Below are positions 57,185-64,000 of a DNA stretch of 64,000 nucleotides, in pieces. This DNA comes from Alkalimonas mucilaginosa (GTDB taxonomy: Bacteria; Pseudomonadota; Gammaproteobacteria; Enterobacterales; Alteromonadaceae): contig NZ_JAUGZK010000004.1 in assembly GCF_036327005.1 (NCBI RefSeq), positions 124,001-188,000 on the forward strand. The letters are read 5' to 3'. The translations under genes were made by a program, and so were the position numbers. Position 1 is the stretch's first letter; each line of letters starts with the position of its first letter. Below the pieces are notes generated by a model. The model saw only the letters and a program-made list of their open reading frames with translations. It had not been told where the DNA came from and did no database searches.

Positions 57185-58591
57185 TTAGACGCTGTAGTAA
57201 AGTTCGAACTCCAGCGGATGAATGGCAATATTCACCCGGCGGGCTTCTTCCCGCTTGATGGCGATGTAGGCATCAATCATATCGTTCGACATCACGCCAC
57301 CTTTGGTGAAAACTTCGCGGGAGGCATCCAGCGCATCCAGCGCCTGATCCAGCGAGGTAGCAACCTGTGGAATGTTGGCCGCTTCTTCTGCTGGCAAGTC
57401 GTACAAGTCTTTGTCCATCGCATCGCCCGGGTGGATCTTGTTCTGGATACCGTCCAGACCAGCCATTAACTGAGCAACAAAGGCCAGATAAGGGTTGGCT
57501 GCCGGATCCGGGAAACGGCACTCAATACGACGTGCTTTGGCGCTGGGCACCATCGGAATACGGATGGAGGCAGAGCGGTTGCGGGCCGAGTAGGCCAACA
57601 TCACCGGTGCTTCGTAGTGAGGCACCAAACGCTTGTACGAGTTGGTCGATGGGTTGGTAAAGGCATTGATGGCACGGGCATGCTTGATGATACCGCCGAT
57701 GTAGTAAAGGGCGATTTCAGACAGACCGGCGTATTTATCACCGGCAAACAGGTTGACACCGTCTTTGGCCAGTGACTGGTGACAGTGCATACCTGAGCCG
57801 TTATCACCAAACAGTGGTTTTGGCATAAAGGTAGCGGTTTTGCCGTAAATGTCCGCTACGTTGTGGATAACGTACTTCAGAATTTGTACTTCGTCGGCTT
57901 TTTTGGTCAGGGTGTTGAAGCGGGTAGCAATTTCGTTCTGACCGGCGGTAGCCACTTCATGGTGGTGGGCTTCCACCACCTGGCCCATTTCTTCCAGTAC
58001 AGTACACATGGCACTACGGATATCGTGCGACGAATCGACCGGAGGCAGTGGGAAGTAACCACCTTTGACGCGTGGGCGGTGGCCTTTGTTGCCATCGTTC
58101 ATTTCAGCGCCGGAGTTCCAGGCGGCTTCGCCATCGTTGATTTTAAAGAAAGAGCCGGACATATCGGTATGAAACCGGATGTCGTCGAACATGAAGAACT
58201 CTGGCTCCGGCCCAAACAGCACAGTATCGGCGATGCCGGTAGATTTCAGGTACTCTTCGGCGCGCAGCGCAATAGAGCGCGGATCACGATCGTAGCCCTG
58301 CATGGTACCTGGCTCAATAACATTGCAGCGAATATTTAGAGTGCTTTCTTCAAAGAAAGGATCCATCACGGCAGTCTCTGGATCCGGCATCAGAATCATG
58401 TCGGAATCATTAATACCTTTCCAGCCCATGATGGAAGAGCCATCAAACATTTTACCGTCTTCAAAGAAGTCTTCCGAAATCTGGCTGACAGGCACGGTCA
58501 CGTGCTGCTCTTTGCCTTTGGTATCGGTAAAACGCAGATCAACAAATTTGACTTCATTCTCTTCAATCATCTTCATTACAGATGCAGCCAT
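57185..58591 (-). CDS. glnA: Glutamine synthetase, type I
   Basis: Dodecameric enzyme making glutamine from glutamate, ammonia and ATP. Landmarks are FDGSSIMGWKGINDSD, the catalytic GPEPEFF, KGGYFPLPPVD, the ATP-binding NGSGMHCHQS, the glutamate-binding region, and NRSASIRIP. The adenylylation Tyr lies in KDLYDLPAEEA. 468 residues (E. coli 469). The open frame extends 23 codons upstream, but ATG 58591 has GGAGG 7 bases before it and matches the family start. A sigma-54 element and two NtrC sites lie upstream. It is divergent from typA. Confidence 0.98.
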   Translation of the reverse strand: MAASVMKMIEENEVKFVDLRFTDTKGKEQHVTVPVSQISEDFFEDGKMFDGSSIMGWKGINDSDMILMPDPETAVMDPFFEESTLNIRCNVIEPGTMQGYDRDPRSIALRAEEYLKSTGIADTVLFGPEPEFFMFDDIRFHTDMSGSFFKINDGEAAWNSGAEMNDGNKGHRPRVKGGYFPLPPVDSSHDIRSAMCTVLEEMGQVVEAHHHEVATAGQNEIATRFNTLTKKADEVQILKYVIHNVADIYGKTATFMPKPLFGDNGSGMHCHQSLAKDGVNLFAGDKYAGLSEIALYYIGGIIKHARAINAFTNPSTNSYKRLVPHYEAPVMLAYSARNRSASIRIPMVPSAKARRIECRFPDPAANPYLAFVAQLMAGLDGIQNKIHPGDAMDKDLYDLPAEEAANIPQVATSLDQALDALDASREVFTKGGVMSNDMIDAYIAIKREEARRVNIAIHPLEFELYYSV

Positions 58592-58638
58592 GGGTTCCTC
58601 CAGTTGGTTCCATAGGAAAATTTTTATCGCCTGAATAG

Positions 58639-58655
58639 ATGCCAGATATGTGCCA
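58639..58655 (-). promoter_or_regulatory. Sigma-54 promoter of glnA
   Basis: TGGCACATATCTGGCAT on the minus strand: TGGCAC at -24 and TGGCA at -12, with exact GG-N10-GC spacing, close to TGGCACG-N4-TTGCA. It predicts a leader of about 37 bases. Confidence 0.8.
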
Positions 58656-58717
58656 TTCATTCAATGCCATTAAAATCAAATAGATAAAACTTGCACAATG
58701 CCTTTGCACTGCGTTGG

Positions 58718-58734
58718 CGCACCAAATTGATGCA
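58718..58734. promoter_or_regulatory. NtrC enhancer site 1 of glnA
   Basis: On the minus strand TGCATCAATTTGGTGCG, matching the E. coli NtrC site form TGCACTATATTGGTGCA at 12 of 17 positions (counted by eye), about 90 bases upstream of the expected start of transcription. Confidence 0.65.
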
Positions 58735-58738
58735 GTCA

Positions 58739-58755
58739 TTCTCTATGTTGGTGCA
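58739..58755. promoter_or_regulatory. NtrC enhancer site 2 of glnA
   Basis: TTCTCTATGTTGGTGCA on the plus strand agrees with the E. coli NtrC site at 14 of 17 positions by eye, with a perfect right half TTGGTGCA. It is spaced 21 bases from site 1, two helical turns, as expected for cooperative NtrC dimers. Confidence 0.65.
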
Positions 58756-58936
58756 TACCAGCCTAGCACAATTCCAAGGGACAGCAGGGGGCTTTGACTG
58801 CCAGAGGGAAAAAAATCCGACTTTTGTTCTTCTTTTGCGCGAAACAGAGTAGAATATGCGCCCTTATTTAAAGAGTTTGTTGTTTGCCAGGTGGTCACGT
58901 TGACGGTCACAGGGTGCCACAGAGGAAAGAGAAAGC

Positions 58937-60772
58937 ATGAGCGTTACCGCGACCGATATTCAGAAACTACGTAATGTTGCCATCATTGCGCACGTTGACC
59001 ACGGCAAAACCACGTTAGTCGATAAACTGCTGCAGCAGTCGGGTACCTTTGATGAGCGTGCCAAATTGCAAGAGCGGGTGATGGACTCGAACGATCAGGA
59101 AAAAGAGCGGGGTATTACCATTCTGGCGAAAAACACCTCGGTGCGCTGGAACGGTTACCACATCAATATTCTGGATACCCCGGGACACGCCGATTTTGGT
59201 GGTGAAGTTGAGCGGGTGTTGTCGATGGCCGACTCGGTGCTGTTGCTGGTTGACGCGGTTGACGGCCCGATGCCACAGACCCGTTTCGTCACCCAAAAAG
59301 CCTTTGCCCACGGCTTGAAGCCGATTGTGGTGGTAAACAAAATCGACCGTCCTGGTGCCCGGCCGGATTGGGTCATCGACCAGGTGTTCGACCTGTTTGA
59401 TAACCTGGGTGCGACCGATGAGCAGCTGGACTTCCCAATTGTCTATGCTTCAGCCTTAAACGGTTGGGCCACGCTGGATCATAGCGAGCCAAAAGCCGAC
59501 ATGACCGAGCTGTTCCAGGCCATTGTTGATAATGTCACACCGCCGGATGTTGATCCGGAAGGTGACACCCAGTTGCAAGTTTCCCAGCTGGACTACTCCA
59601 GCTACCTGGGAATTATCGGTATTGGCCGGATTAAACGTGGTACCTTGCGGCCGAACCAGCAGGTTACCATCGTCAGTGCCGATGGCAAAAAACGCAATGG
59701 CAAAGTGGGCCAGGTTTTTGGTTACCTTGGCCTGGAGCGCATCGATACCACTGAAGCAACAGCGGGCGATATCGTGGCCTTTACCGGTCTGGGTGAACTG
59801 AAAATTTCTGATACCATTTGTGCGCCTTCGGCGGTGGAGGCTCTGCCTGCCTTGTCGGTGGATGAGCCAACCGTCACCATGACGTTCCAGGTTAACACCT
59901 CGCCATTTGCCGGCAAAGAGGGCAAGTTTGTGACTTCGCGCCAGATCTTAGAGCGTCTGCAAAACGAACTGAAACACAACGTAGCGCTGCGGGTACAGGA
60001 AACCGAAGATGGCGATAAGTTCCGTGTCTCCGGCCGTGGTGAATTGCATCTGGGTGTTTTGATTGAAAGCATGCGTCGCGAAGGTTTCGAGCTGGCAGTA
60101 TCCCGGCCGGAAGTGATCATGAAAACCGTTGATGGCGTTAAAATGGAGCCCTACGAGCAACTGACCATCGACTGTGAAGAGTCGCATCAGGGCGCCGTGA
60201 TGGAGAAAATGGGTGAGCGTAAGGCGGAGATGACCAACATGCAGCCGGACGGCAAAGGCCGGGTGCGGATGGATTTTGTGGTGCCCAGCCGTGGTTTGAT
60301 TGGCTTTAGGACCGAGTTTATTACCTTAACTTCCGGTACTGGCCTGATGTACCACAGCTTTGATCACTACGGTGAGTTCAAAGGCGGTACCATTGGTCTG
60401 CGCAACAATGGTGTGATGATTTCCAATGCGATGGGCAAAGCGGCTGGTTATGCCATTTTCTCGTTGCAAGAGCGCGGTCGGATGTTTATTGGCCATGCTG
60501 AAGAAGTGTACGAAGGCCAGGTGATTGGTATTCATAGCCGCAGCAATGACCTGACCGTGAACTGCTTAAAAGGCAAACAGCTGACCAACGTACGTGCATC
60601 CGGTACCGATGAAGCCATCAACCTGGTACCACCGATCCGTTACACGCTGGAGCAGGCACTGGAGTTTATTGACGACGACGAACTGGTGGAAGTTACCCCA
60701 GCGTCTATCCGTATTCGCAAGCGTCACCTGACAGAGAACGAGCGGAAGCGGGCATCTCGGACTGCTTCCTGA
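58937..60772 (+). CDS. typA: Translational GTPase TypA/BipA
   Basis: Ribosome-binding GTPase needed for growth at low temperature and under stress, involved in 50S assembly. G-domain motifs are intact: AHVDHGKTTLVD (G1), ERGITI (G2), DTPGHADF (G3), NKIDRP (G4). Domains II, III and V follow, and the C-terminus has the BipA-specific region with GRMFIGHAEEVYEGQVIG. 611 residues (E. coli 607). AGGAAAGAGAA precedes the ATG. It is divergent from glnA, the conserved arrangement; the 345-base interval between them carries the glnA control sites and, by inference, the typA promoter. Confidence 0.97.
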   Translation: MSVTATDIQKLRNVAIIAHVDHGKTTLVDKLLQQSGTFDERAKLQERVMDSNDQEKERGITILAKNTSVRWNGYHINILDTPGHADFGGEVERVLSMADSVLLLVDAVDGPMPQTRFVTQKAFAHGLKPIVVVNKIDRPGARPDWVIDQVFDLFDNLGATDEQLDFPIVYASALNGWATLDHSEPKADMTELFQAIVDNVTPPDVDPEGDTQLQVSQLDYSSYLGIIGIGRIKRGTLRPNQQVTIVSADGKKRNGKVGQVFGYLGLERIDTTEATAGDIVAFTGLGELKISDTICAPSAVEALPALSVDEPTVTMTFQVNTSPFAGKEGKFVTSRQILERLQNELKHNVALRVQETEDGDKFRVSGRGELHLGVLIESMRREGFELAVSRPEVIMKTVDGVKMEPYEQLTIDCEESHQGAVMEKMGERKAEMTNMQPDGKGRVRMDFVVPSRGLIGFRTEFITLTSGTGLMYHSFDHYGEFKGGTIGLRNNGVMISNAMGKAAGYAIFSLQERGRMFIGHAEEVYEGQVIGIHSRSNDLTVNCLKGKQLTNVRASGTDEAINLVPPIRYTLEQALEFIDDDELVEVTPASIRIRKRHLTENERKRASRTAS

Positions 60773-60800
60773 GTATCCGTCGCTTGCTTTAGTGTGTGAA

Positions 60801-60883
60801 GCACCACTGTGACTTCAGTGGTGCCTAAGCTCACAGCTTTTATGGCCCTGTTGTTAAGCAATCATTGCTTTGCGCAGGGCCAT
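60801..60883. repeat. Hairpins in the typA / bactofilin convergent gap
   Basis: A 9-bp perfect stem (60801-60809 with 60816-60824), then a compound structure: outer 9-bp stem (60842-60850 with 60875-60883) enclosing an inner 6-bp stem AAGCAA-TCA-TTGCTT. No good T tract follows on either strand, so intrinsic termination is doubtful. Confidence 0.6.
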
Positions 60884-60922
60884 GTTGTTTCTAGGGGGAA
60901 GGTGTGGGAGCGCGGCACCGAA

Positions 60923-61372
60923 TTAGCTGGCAGAGGGGGCCGTAGTCTGCAGAGTTAACCCAGCTGCATCCTGGGTTCTGGCAATGGCCGCAGGCTTGCT
61001 TTGTGGTCGCTGTTGTTGTTGGCTGCTGGCTGCGTGCACTTCACCGATAAAGCGACCGCCTTGCTCAATGCTCAGGTTATCGCTGTAGATAGTCCCCCGG
61101 ATCAGCCCGGATTGCAGCACATCAACCCGGTCGGCATAAAACTCGCCTTCGACCTCTCCTTTCACAATAATATGATCGGCTACTATTTTACCCAGCACCT
61201 TGCCTGGCTGGTTGATGGTGACCGAGTGACTGCAGCGGATATGCCCCTGCAACTGACCATAAACTTGCATCGGACAATCCAGCACCAGGTCACCTTCCAG
61301 CTCACAGCCTTCAGAAATAATGGTTGTGCCTTTGCAGGTTGCGTTGTTTGTAGCTGTTTTGGTTAAGAACAT
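60923..61372 (-). CDS. Bactofilin
   Basis: A 149-residue polymer-forming cytoskeletal protein. The core (about 15-110) is the repetitive right-handed beta-helix of bactofilins, with alternating hydrophobic and Gly residues (TIISEGCELEGDLVLDC, VYGQLQGHIRC, KVLGKIVADHIIVKGEVEGEF, GLIRGTIYSDNLSIEQGGRFIGEV). The ends are disordered, with a Gln/Pro/Ala-rich tail. Bactofilins scaffold cell-shape or appendage proteins; in some bacteria they are needed for flagellar assembly, which suits its place next to flgN. That link is inference. Confidence 0.9.
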   Translation of the reverse strand: MFLTKTATNNATCKGTTIISEGCELEGDLVLDCPMQVYGQLQGHIRCSHSVTINQPGKVLGKIVADHIIVKGEVEGEFYADRVDVLQSGLIRGTIYSDNLSIEQGGRFIGEVHAASSQQQQRPQSKPAAIARTQDAAGLTLQTTAPSAS

Positions 61373-61408
61373 AGTCTGGACTTCCTGTAATAGTTCCAGC
61401 CAGGGTGC

Positions 61409-61840
61409 TTACAACGGCATCGCAGGATAGCTGGTACGGTTTTGCATCCCAGTCAGTTTGGCTAATAACTGACGCTGTGATGCCAATAAAATGCCATTTT
61501 TTTCATTTTGCGCGTGGCACAGCCGGGCTTTCAGTGTTAATTCCTGCAACAACAGCCTGGTACCTAGTTGCACCGGGATTGGCAGTCGACTGACCAGGTG
61601 GTGCATGCCGTCACTGCTGTGCTCAAGACCAAATTGTTGTAACAGTTGGTCCCGGCTCACCTGGTTGTGCTGCAAAGCGCTCATTAACTGCAGTGCTTGT
61701 TGATTCAGCTCCTCCAGCGGGCCGGAGCTGCGCTGGCTCATCAATTCGTATTGCTGCTCCAGCAGCTGGCTGAGCTGATCCAACCGCTGCACATCTTGTT
61801 GCAGCTTACTGATAAACTGTTTTAGCAGCTGAGCGCTCAT
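61409..61840 (-). CDS. flgN: Flagellar export chaperone FlgN
   Basis: Cytosolic chaperone for the hook-filament junction proteins FlgK and FlgL. The 143-residue protein is almost all helix (LLKQFISKLQQDVQRLDQLSQLLEQQYELMSQR), with the Gln/Leu-rich pattern of FlgN and a C-terminal helical region ending in NRTSYPAM. Sequence identity between FlgN families is low, so the call relies on length, helical style and its 4-base overlap with flgM, the usual pair. Confidence 0.82.
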   Translation of the reverse strand: MSAQLLKQFISKLQQDVQRLDQLSQLLEQQYELMSQRSSGPLEELNQQALQLMSALQHNQVSRDQLLQQFGLEHSSDGMHHLVSRLPIPVQLGTRLLLQELTLKARLCHAQNEKNGILLASQRQLLAKLTGMQNRTSYPAMPL

Positions 61841-62130
61841 CGTTTATGCATATCCAGCATGGCATTGATAATGGTGTCTTCATCCAGCTTCAGCTCGCCA
61901 TTGGCAATCGCCAGCTTTACCTGCTGCACTTTGGCCATATCAATGCTGTCATGCTCCGACAGCGCCTGATAGCTTTGCTCCAGTGCCCGGCTAAAGGCAC
62001 TGACCTGGCTTTGAGGCGCTTCGCCCTGGCCCGGTGTGACGGCCGTCTCCTTACGGGCAGCAGGCTGCTGCTCATTCTGCAGCCGGTTTACCGGGTTTAC
62101 CTGCAGGGTATTTTTTGGATCTATATGCAT
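61837..62130 (-). CDS. flgM: Anti-sigma-28 factor FlgM
   Basis: Inhibits FliA until the hook-basal body is complete and FlgM is secreted. 97 residues (E. coli 97). The disordered N-terminal half is followed by the sigma-binding C-terminal helices: DSIDMAKVQQVKLAIANGELKLDEDTIINAMLD is the region, with VKLAIANGELKLD typical of the family. It overlaps flgN by 4 bases and follows flgA after 63 bases. I could not find a convincing sigma-28 promoter before it. Confidence 0.9.
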   Translation of the reverse strand: MHIDPKNTLQVNPVNRLQNEQQPAARKETAVTPGQGEAPQSQVSAFSRALEQSYQALSEHDSIDMAKVQQVKLAIANGELKLDEDTIINAMLDMHKR

Positions 62131-62193
62131 GGTTTTTCTTCCACAATCTGGCTCTGTCTAGTTAAAGCGACCAAAAGGTGCTGCAACTTAAAT

Positions 62194-62976
62194 TTATTTA
62201 TGGCCGGTTTCTACTAAATCAGCACCGACCACTATGGCATCAATGATCTGGCCGGAGCTGAGGTTTTGCACGCTGATCCTTTCGCCTAACTGGCCATTGC
62301 TCAGGGCCAGGGCTCTGGTGCTGACAGCAAAGCCTTCGCCACTGAACTGCACGGTGACCTGAGCCCCTTTTTGCACCAGCCAGTTGGCATGCAGCAAATG
62401 GCGGCTTACTGGGCTGCCGAGGTTAATGCGTCGTCGCACGGTCATACCCAACAGCGCGTCGCTGTCAAACTCCAGCCCCCGACGGATACTGCTAATCGGC
62501 AGGCTTTGCAGGCTTAGCATGTCCTGCGTTAATACTTCATCGCGCTCCAGAGTACGACCGGCGACAACCAACTCCAGCCACAGCTCTACCCTGGCGGTGG
62601 CACGGCTTTGCCAGCGCTGCGGGCTGCTGCAGCTTAAGGTGTAGCTCACCCTGCCAAGTGGCGGCTCCTGTTGCTGCCGCCTGGAAATCTGCAAGTTATC
62701 GCACTGACTGCTGGCAACCGCTGCAGGTACGGTCAGTTGAATGTCTTGTTGCTGAGCGGGCCTACCCAACTGCTGCAAAAATTGGGTTAATTCCTGTTCC
62801 ACATGCTGCTGCAGCTGCATTTCTATGGTGGCAGCAGTCGCAACCGGTAGTAAAGCAAGCCAGAGTAAGCACCACAGCGCAACCCATTGCAGCGCCGGCA
62901 AAATACGTCGCTTCCGCAGCGGAAGTACAGCTTCCGCTTTCTGGGGTTGAATGGTGCTAAATCTATAGTAGTTCAT
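62194..62976 (-). CDS. flgA: Flagellar basal-body P-ring assembly chaperone FlgA
   Basis: Periplasmic protein required to assemble the P ring (FlgI). A basic N-terminus and hydrophobic signal (about 25-49, LQWVALWCLLWLALLPVATAA) are followed by a poorly conserved domain and the C-terminal SAF domain (LERDEVLTQDMLSLQ, GMTVRRRINLGSPVSRHLL, GAQVTVQFSGEGFAVSTRALALSNG). The start is uncertain: ATG 62976 is taken, ATG 63018 would run into the flgB control region, and neither has a good ribosome site. It is divergent from flgB. Confidence 0.88.
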   Translation of the reverse strand: MNYYRFSTIQPQKAEAVLPLRKRRILPALQWVALWCLLWLALLPVATAATIEMQLQQHVEQELTQFLQQLGRPAQQQDIQLTVPAAVASSQCDNLQISRRQQQEPPLGRVSYTLSCSSPQRWQSRATARVELWLELVVAGRTLERDEVLTQDMLSLQSLPISSIRRGLEFDSDALLGMTVRRRINLGSPVSRHLLHANWLVQKGAQVTVQFSGEGFAVSTRALALSNGQLGERISVQNLSSGQIIDAIVVGADLVETGHK

Positions 62977-62999
62977 TGATAAATATCGCTTTTTAAATT

Positions 63000-63015
63000 T
63001 GGCATGGAGCTTGTA
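63000..63015 (+). promoter_or_regulatory. Candidate sigma-54 promoter of flgBCD
   Basis: TGGCATGGAGCTTGTA: TGGCA at -24, TTG-x-A at -12, correct spacing, but GT replaces the GC of the -12. It predicts a 37-base leader for flgB. Middle flagellar genes of polar-flagellated gammaproteobacteria are commonly sigma-54 dependent. Confidence 0.42.
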
Positions 63016-63063
63016 CATAGAGCTTCAGCATGTGACAACCTGTGTGAAGAGGTTCTACAGAAT

Positions 63064-63432
63064 ATGTTTGATAAAGCACTCGGTGTACACCCGTTTTCAT
63101 TGCAGCTGCGGCTGGACAGAGCAGAAATTATTGCAGGCAATCTGGCCAATGTCGATACGCCCGGTTTTAAGGCACGCGATATCGACTACAAGCAAGTGAT
63201 GCAGGATGTCGCCTACGGCATCGAACAGGGTAAGGCACGGCCCTATGCGGCGGCAGAGCAGGGCCATCGCTTATTGTACCGCACACCGTACCAGCCATCC
63301 GCCGATGGCAACACAGCCGAGCTGAACATAGAACAGGCGAACTTTGCTGCCAACAGCATGGATTTTCAGACCAGCCTGACCTTTATGAATATGAAGATCA
63401 ATGGCCTGCACAAAGCCATTAAGGGAGAGTAA
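63064..63432 (+). CDS. flgB: Flagellar basal-body rod protein FlgB
   Basis: Proximal rod subunit. The 122-residue protein shows the rod/hook N-terminal signature IIAGNLANVDTPGFKARDIDYKQ-like region and the C-terminal amphipathic helix FAANSMDFQTSLTFMNMKI. Slightly shorter than E. coli (138), mainly in the middle. ATG 63064 is chosen over an upstream ATG at 63004 because the family starts MFDKAL; the longer frame would also cross the candidate promoter. It begins the flgBCD operon. Confidence 0.95.
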   Translation: MFDKALGVHPFSLQLRLDRAEIIAGNLANVDTPGFKARDIDYKQVMQDVAYGIEQGKARPYAAAEQGHRLLYRTPYQPSADGNTAELNIEQANFAANSMDFQTSLTFMNMKINGLHKAIKGE

Positions 63433-63434
63433 GG

Positions 63435-63851
63435 ATGTCATTTAACAGTATTTATGAGGTAAGTGGCAGCGCTATGCGGGCCCAGGTGATGCGACTGGAT
63501 ACCATTGCCTCGAACCTGGCTAATGCCAATACGGCAGCGCCGACCGAAGCGACGGCGTATCGGGCGTTAAAACCGGTTTTTGCTGCTTTGTACAAACAAA
63601 CCACCGAGCAGCAAAGTTTGTCGGCAGAGGTGCAGATGCTGGGTGTGACTACCTCAACCAGGCCGGTAGAGCAGCGCTATGAGCCAAACAACCCGTTGGC
63701 GAATCAGGAGGGGTATGTTTTTTACTCCAACGTCAATGTGCTTGAAGAGATGGCCGACATGATGTCCGCATCACGCAGTTACCAAACCTCGGTAGAAGTG
63801 ATGGGGCGAGTCGCCAGCATGCAGCAAAGTGTGCTGCGGTTAGGCCAGTAA
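63435..63851 (+). CDS. flgC: Flagellar basal-body rod protein FlgC
   Basis: Proximal rod subunit next to FlgB. 138 residues (E. coli 134). The N-terminal SAMRAQVMRLDTIASNLANANT signature is followed by a central VTTSTRPVEQRYEPNNPLANQEGYV and the C-terminal rod helix EMADMMSASRSYQTSVEVM. It starts 2 bases after flgB and is followed by flgD 10 bases later. Confidence 0.97.
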   Translation: MSFNSIYEVSGSAMRAQVMRLDTIASNLANANTAAPTEATAYRALKPVFAALYKQTTEQQSLSAEVQMLGVTTSTRPVEQRYEPNNPLANQEGYVFYSNVNVLEEMADMMSASRSYQTSVEVMGRVASMQQSVLRLGQ

Positions 63852-63861
63852 GGAGTATCAA

Positions 63862-64000
63862 GTGACAACAATCAGCGGTTTTGCAGCGAACCCGGCCTCC
63901 GGACATGAGCATGCAGTTGCCAAAAATGGCACCGTAGCGGCCGAAGGCTTATCCACCATGTTTCTGGAGTTGCTGGTAGCACAAATCAGCCACCAAAACC
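63862..64000 (+). CDS. flgD: Flagellar hook capping protein FlgD (5' part)
   Basis: The first 46 codons of flgD, cut off by the window end. The start is GTG at 63862 with AAGGAG 6 bases upstream. The translation contains TMFLELLVAQISHQN, the conserved FlgD segment (usually FLKLLVAQLQNQDP). FlgD caps the growing hook. Confidence 0.93.
   Translation, partial: MTTISGFAANPASGHEHAVAKNGTVAAEGLSTMFLELLVAQISHQN

Noticed and set aside
62131..62193. Sigma-28 promoter before flgM
   Set aside because: TTTAAGTT and GTCGCTTT can be aligned to the consensus only with several mismatches and poor spacing.

Overview
The window is a stretch of chromosome from a gammaproteobacterium, most likely a marine or freshwater Alteromonadales-type organism of the Rheinheimera / Alishewanella / Arsukibacterium kind. 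That placement is an inference from gene order (dusB-fis-purH; accBC-prmA; tsaE-amiB-mutL-miaA-hfq-hflXKC; ftsYEX-rpoH; glnA-ntrBC; flgAMN/flgBCD) and from MotX, which marks a sodium-driven polar flagellum. Nearly all of it is core genome. I see no insertion sequence, prophage, integron or CRISPR array.

Layout. 1-8.5 kb (minus strand): acylphosphatase, purH, fis, dusB, a zinc-responsive AztD-like lipoprotein with a Zur-type operator, prmA, accC, accB, aroQ. 8.7-12.8 kb: dsbD, and the divergent groES-groEL operon behind a sigma-32 promoter. 13-14.5 kb: a DUF3016 protein, a small unknown gene, and a MerC-domain membrane protein with a second Zur-like site. 14.5-19.2 kb: glycerophosphodiesterase, psd, rsgA, orn, tRNA-Gly(GCC), queG. 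19.3-27.5 kb: tsaE-amiB-mutL-miaA-hfq-hflX-hflK-hflC. 27.5-32.4 kb: a kynureninase-like PLP enzyme, purA, an S41-protease lipoprotein, motX. 32.4-40.6 kb: rnr, rsmD, ftsY-ftsE-ftsX, an EAL-HDOD protein, rpoH. 40.8-42.6 kb: a small accessory patch (LprI-like, YjdM, an unknown membrane protein). 42.6-47.6 kb: yibQ-envC-gpmI opposed to yibN-grxC-secB. 47.6-53.9 kb: a degenerate PAS-GGDEF-EAL protein, trmL, pldB, a Cpx-type two-component system and its divergent Spy/CpxP-like periplasmic protein. 53.9-60.8 kb: ntrC, ntrB, DUF4124 protein, glnA, typA. 60.9-64 kb: bactofilin, flgN, flgM, flgA, and divergent flgB, flgC and the start of flgD.

Regulation is the most interesting layer. A perfect CIRCE operator (TTAGCACTC-N9-GAGTGCTAA), the binding site of the repressor HrcA, sits just upstream of rpoH. 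groESL in the same window, the usual CIRCE target, has no CIRCE but has a sigma-32 promoter. This suggests a two-tier heat-shock circuit, HrcA to RpoH to chaperones. Two Zur-like palindromes sharing a 15-base core (GATTTGTTATA[A/T]CAT) precede an orphan AztD-like zinc chaperone and a MerC-type transporter, hinting at a small zinc-limitation regulon. Nitrogen control is fully legible: sigma-54 -24/-12 elements and NtrC palindromes precede both glnA and ntrBC. A phased array of CTTTRC repeats (GTAAAG/GCAAAG on the minus strand) lies between cpxR and the spy-like gene. All site calls are by eye and untested.
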